Translations under genes and position numbers: made by a program
Shown: in pieces, positions 13,406 to 21,138 of the stretch
How the letters are laid out: the number at the start of each line of letters is the position of its first letter
Numbering within the stretch: the first letter of the stretch is position 1
The notes under the pieces: generated by a model
What the model was told of the DNA's origin: nothing
What the model saw: only the letters and a program-made list of their open reading frames with translations
The model's database searches: none
Source: JBCDBL01 sp039183635
Lineage (GTDB): Bacteria > Pseudomonadota > Alphaproteobacteria > Caulobacterales > Parvularculaceae
Direction of reading: 5' to 3'
Assembly (NCBI GenBank): GCA_039183635.1
Contig: JBCDBL010000064.1
Span: forward strand, 1 to 24,762
Length of the DNA stretch: 24,762 bases

Positions 13406-13440
13406 AGGGGTCGCCTGGGGCGGCCCCTTTTCGTTTTTTC
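13406..13440 (+). terminator. Strong intrinsic terminator of the small-ORF unit
   Basis: GGGGTCGCC (13407-13415) and GGCGGCCCC (13419-13427) form a 9-bp GC-rich stem (one G-U pair) with a TGG loop, followed by TTTTCGTTTTTT. This is a classic rho-independent terminator that separates the small unit from mmcB. Confidence 0.9.
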
Positions 13441-13489
13441 AACAGGCCGCACATCACGCCTCTTGACCTGCGGCGGCCTTTGCAGTTCG

Positions 13490-13939
13490 ATGCCAGGCGT
13501 GGAACATAACAGAAACATTTTACCCGCCGCACGGCCTGACATCACAACGGCAGTGACAAGGGGCGTGACGCGTTTGTTCGTGGATATGGGGCTGACGCCG
13601 CTTTGCGAATTTCGCCTCGTCAATGGACGGCGGGCGGATGTGGCCGCTCTTGACGCCAAGGGCGACCTTATTATTGCGGAAGTGAAGTCCGGGCGGGAAG
13701 ATTACGAAACCGATGCAAAGTGGGCGGAGTATTTAAAATTTTGCGATGCGTTTTATTTCGCCGTATCGGAAAGTTTTCCACAACACATTCTGCCGGCGGA
13801 TGAAGGCCTGATCGTCGCCGACGCCTATGGCGGCGCGGTGATCCGGCAGCCCCAAAGTCGGCCGCTTGCAAGCGCAAGACGCAAAGCCGTCACTTTGCGG
13901 TTCGCCCGCCAAGCGGCGATGCGCGTCGCCGCGCTTTGA
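13490..13939 (+). CDS. mmcB: MmcB family DNA repair nuclease (PD-(D/E)XK fold)
   Basis: A 149-residue member of the alphaproteobacterial MmcB family; Caulobacter MmcB is part of the DNA-damage response. The nuclease core reads GRRADVAALDAKGDLIIAEVKSGREDYETDAKW, giving the D...E-V-K catalytic motif, followed by YLKFCDAFYFAVSESFPQHILPADEGLIVADAYGGAV and the tail SARRKAVTLRFARQAAMRV. The start at 13490 (MPGVEHNRNILPAARPDITT) is chosen because the homology begins shortly after; the in-frame ATG at 13388 lies inside the preceding terminator region. I see no clear SOS box upstream. Confidence 0.88.
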   Translation: MPGVEHNRNILPAARPDITTAVTRGVTRLFVDMGLTPLCEFRLVNGRRADVAALDAKGDLIIAEVKSGREDYETDAKWAEYLKFCDAFYFAVSESFPQHILPADEGLIVADAYGGAVIRQPQSRPLASARRKAVTLRFARQAAMRVAAL

Positions 13940-13942
13940 CTC

Positions 13943-14045
13943 TAAAGCGTCTCTTCTTCAATCGGAATCACGCAGACGCTTTAAGTCTTTGTTTTTCGCA
14001 TTTCCGGACGGCCAACCGTACACACTTGGCCTGGAAAGGCTTTTG
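13943..14045. repeat. 105-bp dispersed repeat, copy 2 (diverged)
   Basis: Begins TAAAGCGTCTCTTCTTCAAT and contains AGTCTTTGTTTTTCGCATTT and CGGCCAACCG...CTTGGCCTGGAAAGGCT, aligning along its length with copy 1 (10156-10260), with substitutions and small indels. It starts 3 bp after the mmcB stop. The expected right end (GCTCTA) is not here but reappears at 14260-14265, beyond the next element, which suggests that element was inserted into the tail of this copy. Confidence 0.72.
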
Positions 14046-14047
14046 GG

Positions 14048-14260
14048 CTCGTTGAGATTCATCAATATAACCGGTCATCCCGGACGCCGGTTTTCTCCAG
14101 GTCTTTGACCTGGTTAGAAAATCGAGCGATCCGGGATCTGGTGCAGCAGATTTCAGACACGTGCAGACAGATCCCGGCGCTAACACGCGCACGCCAAAAC
14201 CTATAGGTTTTGGGCGCGTGTAACGTCCGGGATGACGGAACAACCCTGAATCTCAACAAG
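14048..14260. repeat. ~210-bp composite palindrome with three internal hairpins
   Basis: Nested perfect inverted repeats: outer arms GTTGAGATTCA (14051-14061) / TGAATCTCAAC (14247-14257); second arms GTCATCCCGGACG (14074-14086) / CGTCCGGGATGAC (14224-14236). Inside are three hairpins: CCAGGTC-TTT-GACCTGG (14097-14113); CCGGGATCTG / CAGATCCCGG (14131-14140 / 14168-14177); and CCAAAACC-TATA-GGTTTTGG (14194-14213), flanked by ACACGCGC / GCGCGTGT (14183-14190 / 14214-14221). The GTCATCCCGGA motif recalls repeats scattered in many alphaproteobacterial genomes. There is no ORF. With copy 2 of the 105-bp repeat it fills the 346 bp between mmcB and the ABC ATPase. Confidence 0.82.
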
Positions 14261-14285
14261 CTCTAGACGTTCATGATCCGCTCTT

Positions 14286-15260
14286 TTACGAGCGCCCATA
14301 GGTCATCTGCAAAAACACATCCTCAAGATCCGCCTCGGCCGTTGAGATGTCCTTCACCGTAAGGCCTGCTGCGTTCATGCGCTGCAAAATCTCGCCCACC
14401 ATGATGGCGCTGGGGGCGTAGGAGATGTGGAGCGCCCCGTCAGCTTTGACGTCGGCCCTCAGATCCGGTCCAAGATCGGGCGCATCGCCCATACGCTCGT
14501 TTGGCGTTACGACCAGGGTTTTTTGATCGAGGCTGGCGATGAGCTTTTCCTTCGGCTCGCAGGCGACGACCTCGCCCTTGTCGATAATCGCGATAGTGTC
14601 GCACAACTCCTGAGCCTCCTCCAGGTAGTGCGTGGTCAGAACAACTGTCACGCCCTTGGCGTTGAGGTCCGCCACATGGTCCCAAAGCTGCTTGCGCAAT
14701 TCGATATCGACGCCGGCTGTGGGCTCGTCCAGGATCAGGATCGGCGGCTCATGGACCATGGCCTTGGCCACCAGAAGACGCCGCTTCATGCCCCCGGACA
14801 GCATGCGCACATACGCGTCGGCCTTATCAGCAAGACCGAGGGCGCCTAAAATTTCCATGGTGCGGCGCTTTTTCTTCGGCACGCCATAAAAGCCCGCATG
14901 CATCTCAAGGCTTTCTTTTGGCGTGAAAAAAACGTCCATCGACAATTCTTGGGGGACAACGCCGATGGAGGCGCGGGCCTGGCGCGGGTTTTTGTCAATG
15001 TCGAAGCCCCAGACCGTCGCCGCGCCCGCGGTTTTGGTGACAAGACCTGCCAGAATATTGATAAATGTGGATTTGCCCGCGCCGTTTGGCCCCAGCAGAC
15101 CAAAAATCGATCCTCGGGGCACATCGAGATCAACGCCTTTTAAGGCTTCTTTCGGTTCTGATTTTTGCGTCCCGGCGTATGTTTTACGCAGGCCCCTGGC
15201 GCAGATGGCGCTGTCGGGGCGCATGGCGGCGACCGACGTGTCGGCGGCGATGGCGGTCAT
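14286..15260 (-). CDS. ABC-2 type transporter ATP-binding protein (no permease nearby)
   Basis: A 324-residue ABC ATPase of the drug/multi-substrate exporter group. Walker A GLLGPNGAGKSTFIN (57-64 core), Q-loop VVPQE, signature MLSGGMKRRLLVAKAM (154-158 core), Walker B ILILDEPTAGVD and the H-loop TTHYLEEAQELCD are all intact, so it should be active. The C-terminal ~80 residues form the regulatory tail usual in ABC-2 ATPases. The start at 15260 has GGAG 9 nt upstream. Its membrane partner would be expected next in line, but downstream there is only the repeat block, and upstream lies a divergent zinc-finger gene. The substrate is unknown. Confidence 0.92.
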   Translation of the reverse strand: MTAIAADTSVAAMRPDSAICARGLRKTYAGTQKSEPKEALKGVDLDVPRGSIFGLLGPNGAGKSTFINILAGLVTKTAGAATVWGFDIDKNPRQARASIGVVPQELSMDVFFTPKESLEMHAGFYGVPKKKRRTMEILGALGLADKADAYVRMLSGGMKRRLLVAKAMVHEPPILILDEPTAGVDIELRKQLWDHVADLNAKGVTVVLTTHYLEEAQELCDTIAIIDKGEVVACEPKEKLIASLDQKTLVVTPNERMGDAPDLGPDLRADVKADGALHISYAPSAIMVGEILQRMNAAGLTVKDISTAEADLEDVFLQMTYGRS

Positions 15261-15392
15261 AGACGAAATCTCCGAAAACCTGCAGCCGCGACGATATGCG
15301 GCGAGAGAGAAAACCTTTTATAAATATTGATTGCACAGGCGGTACAGGTCATATGTGAATTCAAGCGCAAAAAAAACAACCTGGTCAACGCC

Positions 15393-15584
15393 ATGGCAGA
15401 GCCGCAAGCGGCCCCGGAGCCTGACATCATTTATGTGAAAGACCGTCACATCTGTTGCGATGGCGGCGGCGGCGCACTGGGGCACCCTAAGGTTTGGTAT
15501 ACGCTCGGCGCCGACGACCGCGTCCAATGCGGGTATTGCGACCGCCTGTTTGTTTATAATCCCGACAAAGCCGACGCAGCCTGA
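15393..15584 (+). CDS. zf-CHCC zinc-finger mini-protein
   Basis: A 63-residue protein of the zf-CHCC family (PF10276), related to the zinc-binding part of mitochondrial complex I subunit NDUFS6. The ligands are visible: Cys21 or 22 in HICCDGGGGALGHPKVWY, His31, and Cys46/Cys49 in VQCGYCDRLFVY. This short form is widespread in alphaproteobacteria, where it may assist complex I; the role is inferred from the family. The start at 15393 (MAEPQAAPEPDIIYV) fits the family; an upstream in-frame TTG at 15327 is less likely. It is divergent from the ABC ATPase gene. Confidence 0.87.
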   Translation: MAEPQAAPEPDIIYVKDRHICCDGGGGALGHPKVWYTLGADDRVQCGYCDRLFVYNPDKADAA

Positions 15585-15694
15585 AGGGTTTCAAGGCCAA
15601 GCGTATGCGGCTGGCCCTCCGGCAACGCACAAAAACAAGTGTTTAAAGCCCCGTTTCACATCCGATTGAAGCGATGGCGCCTTATAAAAAGCCG

Positions 15695-16135
15695 TCACCA
15701 GGCGCCGGTGTTGGCCATAGACGCCCAGGGCTCCTGCGGCGGAAGGCTGTCGCCGCGCTGCAGAAGCTCGATCGAAATGCCGTCGGGAGACTTTACGAAC
15801 GCCATATAGCCGTCCCGGGGCGGGCGGTGGATGACATGCCCTTTGTCCTGAAGACGCTGGCATAGGTCATAAATGTTTTCGACGCGGTAAGCGATATGGC
15901 CAAAATTTCGCCCGCCGCCATAGTCTTCCGGATCCCAATTGTAGGTGAGTTCGATCATGGGCGACTTGCGCTCCGCGGCCCGCGCCTTGTCCCCGGGCGC
16001 CGCGAGGAAGACCAGCGTAAACCGCCCCTGTTCGCTTTCCTTGCGGGAGACCTCCTCAAGGCCGAGGGCGTCGCAATAAAAGGCGAGCGCCGCATCGAGA
16101 TCCTTCACCCGAACCATCGTGTGCAAATATTCCAT
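15695..16135 (-). CDS. gloA: Lactoylglutathione lyase (glyoxalase I)
   Basis: Converts the hemithioacetal of methylglyoxal and glutathione to S-lactoylglutathione. The 146-residue protein has the four metal ligands of bacterial GlxI at the expected positions: His5 (MEYLHTMVRV), Glu62 (MIELTYNWD), His80 (FGHIAYRV) and Glu123 (ISIELLQRG). DPEDYGGGRNFGHIAY is the usual centre. The protein has the short form seen in Ni/Co-dependent enzymes. It is the last gene of a minus-strand set with the membrane protein (30-bp gap) and the DUF2244 gene, likely one transcript. Confidence 0.94.
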   Translation of the reverse strand: MEYLHTMVRVKDLDAALAFYCDALGLEEVSRKESEQGRFTLVFLAAPGDKARAAERKSPMIELTYNWDPEDYGGGRNFGHIAYRVENIYDLCQRLQDKGHVIHRPPRDGYMAFVKSPDGISIELLQRGDSLPPQEPWASMANTGAW

Positions 16136-16165
16136 GGCGTTTTCCCCAACAGATGTGCGCAGGCG

Positions 16166-16702
16166 TTAGCGGGCGCGAATAATCTCCTCGCGCAAGGAGC
16201 CTGGCAGACGGCGCCAGTACGCGCGCGCAAACAAGGACGCGATCGCCACCCACGCGATGATCAAGCCGAAAAACAACGCAAAGCCGACGATGCTGAAGTT
16301 CCAATACCGCGCGATCTCAGAGCCCTGGTCAAGCAAGCGTACGACGCCGTCCTCCACTGTGACGAACCCGACAATATTAAAACGCTCAGGGGTGAGCCCG
16401 AGCACGTCGGCGAGATAGATCGCACCGCTCATCACCATAAAAATCAACGGTGTCGCCGCAACAATCGCAGCTGCACCCATCAGCATGTAAAGCGGCCCGC
16501 GGGGCGTCATCACCTTTGCGTAAACAGCGCGGAAACGTTCGAGATCGAGGCCTTGCACCAGGTCCGGCTCTGCGCGGCCAAGACGATCCCATTCGATTTC
16601 GGCGCCCTCGGCCACCTCCGCATCGACGCGGCGCCGCCACATCAGATATGAAACGCCTGCAATGAAAAGTACGACAACCGGTGCTGCGAGAAGGAAAACC
16701 AT
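16166..16702 (-). CDS. Uncharacterised three-TM membrane protein
   Basis: 178 residues, no family recognised with confidence. Three hydrophobic segments are clear: MVFLLAAPVVVLFIAGVSYL at the N-terminus, MLMGAAAIVAATPLIFMVMS in the middle, and FSIVGFALFFGLIIAWVAIA near the C-terminus. A hydrophilic, acid-rich loop (EVAEGAEIEWDRLGRAEPDL region) lies between the first two, and the C-terminus is basic. The start is ATG 16702; a GTG at 16711 is possible, and neither has a strong Shine-Dalgarno. It lies between the DUF2244 gene and gloA in the same orientation with short gaps, suggesting one operon. Confidence 0.8.
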   Translation of the reverse strand: MVFLLAAPVVVLFIAGVSYLMWRRRVDAEVAEGAEIEWDRLGRAEPDLVQGLDLERFRAVYAKVMTPRGPLYMLMGAAAIVAATPLIFMVMSGAIYLADVLGLTPERFNIVGFVTVEDGVVRLLDQGSEIARYWNFSIVGFALFFGLIIAWVAIASLFARAYWRRLPGSLREEIIRAR

Positions 16703-16741
16703 GGCGGGCACTTTACGCCGCCGCCGGGAAAAGAAAACTCC

Positions 16742-17293
16742 CTATAGCCCCGGCGCGCGGGCCGTCTCCAACGCATCGCCCAACGCCTCTGCAAGCTCCC
16801 CGCGTTCTTCAGGGGCCAGGAACGCCCCAAGGATCAAAGTGCGCCCGTGGGAGACGAGTTTTAATTGACTGTGATGCTCCACAGGACGATCGATGCGCAC
16901 GCGCACCCAGAACGGGTTCAAAGTCCAGCGCTTTTCATGACCTGACGGCATAATGCGCCGCACGATCATTTCGCCGGGCCGCACCAAAACCTCCTCGCGC
17001 ATCCGTCCCTGGCGATAGCTGAGCCGAAAGGCGATATAGACGAGCAGGGCGTCAAGGCCGAAAAACCCGGTGACAGGCCATGCGCCCAGGGACATGAAAT
17101 AGACCCCGGCGGTGAAGCTGACCCCGACGACGATGGCCATAACAAGGAAAAACCCCGCCGGCCGCAAGGAGCGGTTGGGCGACAACACCGCGTCGAACAG
17201 CGCGCCGGTCGCGCCGTCCCCCTCATCGACGGGGCCGGCCCGGCCGATCGACGTCGGCGGCATATCTTCGTAATCCCTGGGCGCATTTATCAT
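16742..17293 (-). CDS. DUF2244 domain membrane protein
   Basis: 183 residues resembling DUF2244 proteins of alphaproteobacteria. A hydrophilic N-terminus is followed by LSPNRSLRPAGFFLVMAIVV, the signature start of the domain, then two transmembrane helices (about residues 47-90) and a soluble C-terminal half with PSGHEKRWTLNPFWVRVRI and SHGRTLILGAFLAPEERGEL. Function unknown; homologues often lie next to nth, as here. The start at 17293 (MINAPRDYEDMPP) is preferred over 17380, whose extra residues are Arg-rich and unlike the family. It shares a 110-bp divergent region with nth. Confidence 0.88.
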   Translation of the reverse strand: MINAPRDYEDMPPTSIGRAGPVDEGDGATGALFDAVLSPNRSLRPAGFFLVMAIVVGVSFTAGVYFMSLGAWPVTGFFGLDALLVYIAFRLSYRQGRMREEVLVRPGEMIVRRIMPSGHEKRWTLNPFWVRVRIDRPVEHHSQLKLVSHGRTLILGAFLAPEERGELAEALGDALETARAPGL

Positions 17294-17403
17294 ACGTTGT
17301 AAAATAGACCTGACACAGGGTCGCGGCAAACCCTGTCGACGTTGCAAACCCGCGCGGTTTCGTTGCACTCTCGCGCTCACCCATTCTATCTGGACGTTCT
17401 TCC

Positions 17404-18054
17404 ATGCCGAAAAACATGACCCGCGCCAATATCGCCGAGTTCTATCGGCTCCTGTCCGAAGGGGACCCGGCGCCGCAGACCGAGCTCAATTACAAAAATC
17501 CGTATACGCTTCTCGTGGCTGTGGTGCTGTCGGCGCAGGCGACAGACAAGGGCGTTAACCGGGCCACAGGCGCCCTGTTCGCAATCGCAGATACGCCGGA
17601 CAAGATGCTGGCCCTTGGGGAAGACAAGGTTCGCGATCATATCAAAACCATAGGGCTTTATCGCAACAAAGCGAAAAACGTCATTGCGCTGTCGCAAAAA
17701 CTGATTGACGAATTCGACGGGGAGGTGCCTGCTGACCGCGACGCTCTTGAGACGCTCCCCGGCGTTGGGCGTAAAACCGCGAACGTCATCTGCAACGAGG
17801 TGTTCGGACAGTCTACCATAGCGGTTGACACCCATATCTTCCGGGTCGGCAACCGCACCGGCCTCGCCCGGGGTAAAAATCCGCTGGAGGTGGAGCTTCG
17901 GCTCGAAAAAGTAACGCCTAAAGACTACCTACGCTACGCCCATCACTGGCTGCTTTTGCATGGGCGCTATATATGCAAAGCCCGCACCCCGGACTGCCCC
18001 CGTTGCAAAGTGGCGCACTTGTGCCTGTTTACGCCGAAAATCAAGGCCGCCTGA
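17404..18054 (+). CDS. nth: Endonuclease III
   Basis: A bifunctional DNA glycosylase/AP lyase that removes oxidised pyrimidines in base-excision repair. The 216-residue protein has the helix-hairpin-helix LPGVGRKTANVICNEV with catalytic Lys124, the catalytic Asp142 in IAVDTHIFRVGNRTG, and the C-terminal [4Fe-4S] ligands Cys191, 198, 201 and 207 (C-X6-C-X2-C-X5-C). LLVAVVLSAQATDKGVN near residue 36 is also typical. The start at 17404 lacks a strong Shine-Dalgarno; MTRANI at 17416 is a possible alternative. Confidence 0.96.
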   Translation: MPKNMTRANIAEFYRLLSEGDPAPQTELNYKNPYTLLVAVVLSAQATDKGVNRATGALFAIADTPDKMLALGEDKVRDHIKTIGLYRNKAKNVIALSQKLIDEFDGEVPADRDALETLPGVGRKTANVICNEVFGQSTIAVDTHIFRVGNRTGLARGKNPLEVELRLEKVTPKDYLRYAHHWLLLHGRYICKARTPDCPRCKVAHLCLFTPKIKAA

Positions 18055-18148
18055 GCTTTGGCGGCGATCTCGGCTTAAAACCTCGTAAAACGACGCCGTC
18101 GAAAACGAAACCTTGCCATTGGAGGCGTGTCGCTTTTCTCGAATTCCA

Positions 18149-18176
18149 TTGCGCCATGCTTCGGATGTCTTACTAT
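18149..18176 (+). promoter_or_regulatory. Possible promoter of the M3 peptidase gene
   Basis: TTGCGC (18149-18154) and TACTAT (18171-18176), spaced by 16 bp, resemble a sigma-70-type promoter about 95 bp before the peptidase ATG, within the 215-bp gap after nth. This is a pattern match only. Confidence 0.3.
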
Positions 18177-18269
18177 ATGGAGCCGCGGCGCTTTAATTAT
18201 GCGGTTTGTACGCGCCGCTCCTGGCCTTCCTGCAGACGACGCTCAAAATGCATAAACGGGAGAATAAAG

Positions 18270-20459
18270 ATGAATTCGTCAGCTCGCCCGGCCTTTCGCG
18301 CGCATTTGCTTGCAGCGTGCGCTGCGTTCTCGATCATCGCCGCCGCCCCGGTGCGCGCCGAAGCTCCAGCCGTTGAGACGGGCCGAGATTTGTCGGTCGA
18401 CAACCCCCTTTTTTCGGCGTGGACGGCCCCGTTCGGCGCGCCGCCTTTCGATGCGTTCAAGCCAGCACACTTTGTCTTGGCCTTCGAACACGCCATGGCG
18501 CTCCACAATACCGAAATTGACGCAATCGTCGCAAACCGCGCCGCGGCCGATTTCGACAACACGATTGCCGCCCTTGAACGCGCCGGTGCGGATTTATCCC
18601 GGGTGCAGCGTACTTTTGGGACGCTCACATCGTCCGCGACGAATGACGACCTTCGCGCGATCGAGCGAGACATGTCGCCGCGTCTGGCCGCGCATTACAG
18701 CGCGATTGCACTGAACAAAGAGTTGTTTGCACGCATTGACGCGCTCCAGCGCGCCGCCAACACTCTCAATCTCAACGCTGAACAGGCGCGGGTCCTGGAA
18801 CGCACGCACAACCGTTTTGTCCGCGCCGGCGCCAAGCTTCAGGGCGATGACCGCGCCCGCCTGGCCGCGATCACCGAAGAGCTGGCGTCGCTTTACACCG
18901 CCTTCAGACAAAACGTGCAGAAGGATGCTGAAACCTTCGCCTTGGCGCTTGAGACCAAAGAGGATAAAGCAGGCTTGCCGCAATCGGCGCTGAGCGCCGC
19001 CGCACAGGCCGGCGCGGACCGCAACATGGACGGCACGCACGTCATCACGCTCGCGCGGTCTTCATTTGAGCCCTTCATGACGTTCTCTACACGTCGGGAT
19101 CTTCGTGAAAAAGTTTTCAAGGCGTGGACCAATCGCGGCGACAACGACAATGCGTTCAACAACGCCGACGCCATCCGCAGCATTTTACTGTTGCGCCTGG
19201 AGCGCGCCAACCTGCTCGGCTTCGAAAATTTCGCCGCCTTTCGCACCGCCAACACCATGGCCGGGACGCCGGAAGCCGCCCATGACCTTATGAGCGAGGT
19301 CTGGCGGGGGGCCCTCGCCAAGGCCGCGCGAGAAGCCGAACAGATCGCCGACGTGATGGCGCAAACCGGGGCGAACCATGATCTGGAGCCATGGGATTGG
19401 TGGTACTACGCCGAAAAAGCCCGGGCGAAGTTCTACGACCTCGACGAAGACGCCGTAAAGGCGCACCTGTCGCTTGACAATGTACTCGATGCGCAATTCG
19501 CAGTGGCCGAACGGTTGTTCGGGGTATCGTTTACGGAGCGCGACGACATTCCTGTTTATCACCCGGATGTGCGCGTTTGGGAAATGTCGTCTGCGGAGGG
19601 CCAGCCGCTTGGCTTGTTCTATGGGGATTACTTTGCGCGCCCCGGCAAGCGTTCCGGCGCGTGGATGAGCGCCCTGCGGACGCAGCACAAGCTCGACGGC
19701 GACGTTGCGCCGCTCATCATGAACAATTGCAATTACAACAAGCCCGCCCCGGGGACGCCGGCGCTGATCTCAATGCGCGAAGCGGAGATTATCTTCCACG
19801 AATTCGGCCATGCCTTGCACGGACTTTTGTCGAACGTCACCTACCCGTCGATTTCAGGCACATCCGTCGATTTCGATTTTGTCGAGTTTCCAGCGCAGAT
19901 TTACGAACACTGGATGCGTCAGCCGGACGTTATTCGAGAATTCGCCCGACACCACAAAACCGGAAAACCCATGCCCAAGGCGCTTTTGGAAAAACTGCGC
20001 GCGGCGGGCAATGCAAAGTCCGGTTTCGATAACGTGGAGTATATCGCGTCAGGGTTTGTCGATCTTGCTTTCCATCGCCTCAGCGATCCTGACCTGATCG
20101 CCAGCCTTGACATTAATTCGTTTGAAGACGGCGTCCTTGCCCAGGTCGGCATGCCGCACGCTATAGAAATGCGCCATCGCTCACCGCATTTCCTGCATTC
20201 GTTTGCAGGCGAGCTTTATGCGGGAGGGTACTACACCTACATGTGGGCGGGCGTACTGGACAATGACGGCTTCGCCGCGTTCGAGGAAGCCGGCGATCCA
20301 TTTGACCCGACGCTTGCGCGCAAGCTCTATGAAAACGTGTACGCCGCCGGGAACAGCCGTCCGGCGATGGACGCCTATGTCGGCTTCCGGGGGCGCACGC
20401 CAAGCGTCGACCCGCTGTTGATCAACCGGGGCTTGAAGCAAACCGAAGACAGGATGTAA
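18270..20459 (+). CDS. Periplasmic M3 family metallopeptidase (peptidyl-dipeptidase Dcp-like)
   Basis: A 729-residue zinc peptidase of the M3 (thimet oligopeptidase/Dcp) family, which cleaves short peptides inside a deep channel. The active site is HEFGHALHGLLS, with the HExxH motif at residues 510-514 and the third ligand Glu539 in FDFVEFPAQIYEHW. The GDYFARPGKRSGAWMSALRT segment and ELYAGGYYTYMWAGVLDNDGF near the C-terminus are characteristic. The first ~32 residues (FRAHLLAACAAFSIIAAAPVRAEA) form a signal peptide, so it acts in the periplasm, unlike cytosolic E. coli Dcp. The start at 18270 has GGGAG 7 nt upstream; the longer frame from 17973 only overlaps nth. Confidence 0.95.
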   Translation: MNSSARPAFRAHLLAACAAFSIIAAAPVRAEAPAVETGRDLSVDNPLFSAWTAPFGAPPFDAFKPAHFVLAFEHAMALHNTEIDAIVANRAAADFDNTIAALERAGADLSRVQRTFGTLTSSATNDDLRAIERDMSPRLAAHYSAIALNKELFARIDALQRAANTLNLNAEQARVLERTHNRFVRAGAKLQGDDRARLAAITEELASLYTAFRQNVQKDAETFALALETKEDKAGLPQSALSAAAQAGADRNMDGTHVITLARSSFEPFMTFSTRRDLREKVFKAWTNRGDNDNAFNNADAIRSILLLRLERANLLGFENFAAFRTANTMAGTPEAAHDLMSEVWRGALAKAAREAEQIADVMAQTGANHDLEPWDWWYYAEKARAKFYDLDEDAVKAHLSLDNVLDAQFAVAERLFGVSFTERDDIPVYHPDVRVWEMSSAEGQPLGLFYGDYFARPGKRSGAWMSALRTQHKLDGDVAPLIMNNCNYNKPAPGTPALISMREAEIIFHEFGHALHGLLSNVTYPSISGTSVDFDFVEFPAQIYEHWMRQPDVIREFARHHKTGKPMPKALLEKLRAAGNAKSGFDNVEYIASGFVDLAFHRLSDPDLIASLDINSFEDGVLAQVGMPHAIEMRHRSPHFLHSFAGELYAGGYYTYMWAGVLDNDGFAAFEEAGDPFDPTLARKLYENVYAAGNSRPAMDAYVGFRGRTPSVDPLLINRGLKQTEDRM

Positions 20460-20627
20460 AGAAAGCGTCGGGCGCGAGCTTGCGCTTGCGACCCGGGCGC
20501 TGGCGGGGTTTATACGCCCCTGCGTGATGGGCGATCCTAATCCGGATGCAACGCGATGCGTCCTGGTTCGTTTATGGCAACCACCCAACCGGGAGTATGA
20601 AAAATTACCGAGCGCACTTACGAGCCC

Positions 20628-21065
20628 ATGACCAAAGCTGAGGTTATCGCCGCGCAGCGGGCCTGGGCCAAATATGTCACCGAGCGGGATGTCGACCGGC
20701 TGCTGGATCTCTACGATTTCGGGGGGCCGGACGAACCGCTGCTGTTTAAGCCGACCCTGGCCGACGTCATTCGGCTCGATCGCGATGGCGCGCGGTCCTA
20801 TTTTGTCGGCGGCGATCCGAACTATCCCAATGACCATGGCTTTCTCAACCGGGGCTGGACGCGGGTTGAGTTCCAAAGCGCCGCCGGCCCGGTGTTGAAG
20901 GCCGGCGGGCTCGGTTATAAGGACATGGGACACTACACGTTCATAGACGGCGAGGGCAACGCCACGCGTGCGGATTATACGTTCGCCTACCACAAGCTGG
21001 AGGGGCGGGTTCTCATCTCATTGCATCATTCATCGCTCACCTGGCTTCCGCCCGTAGAGGATTGA
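20628..21065 (+). CDS. SnoaL/NTF2-like small protein
   Basis: 145 residues resembling a family of SnoaL/CaMKII-association-type proteins often mislabelled 'phosphoribosyl-AMP cyclohydrolase' in databases. Recognisable parts: KAEVIAAQRAWAKYV, LLFKPTLADVIRLD, SYFVGGDPNYPNDHGFLNRG, DMGHYTFIDGEGNATRADYT, and the ending LISLHHSSLTWLPP. True HisI motifs are absent. It probably has a cone-shaped ligand pocket; substrate unknown. The start at 20628 lacks a good Shine-Dalgarno. A GGGAG at 20591-20595 points to an in-frame ATT (20604), so translation could begin 8 codons earlier with a rare start. The 168 bp upstream is GC-rich with no gene I can support. Confidence 0.78.
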   Translation: MTKAEVIAAQRAWAKYVTERDVDRLLDLYDFGGPDEPLLFKPTLADVIRLDRDGARSYFVGGDPNYPNDHGFLNRGWTRVEFQSAAGPVLKAGGLGYKDMGHYTFIDGEGNATRADYTFAYHKLEGRVLISLHHSSLTWLPPVED

Positions 21066-21138
21066 AGGCCGGGCAAATAAGCTGATCGCAGCGCGACGGC
21101 GCTGCGCCCGTCCCACAGAAAATGAGGGTTCACCCGTT

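Noticed and set aside
20597..20641. 14-codon ORF starting at 20597 as a leader peptide
   Set aside because: GGGAG is only one base from its ATG, too close for use, and no attenuator structure follows.
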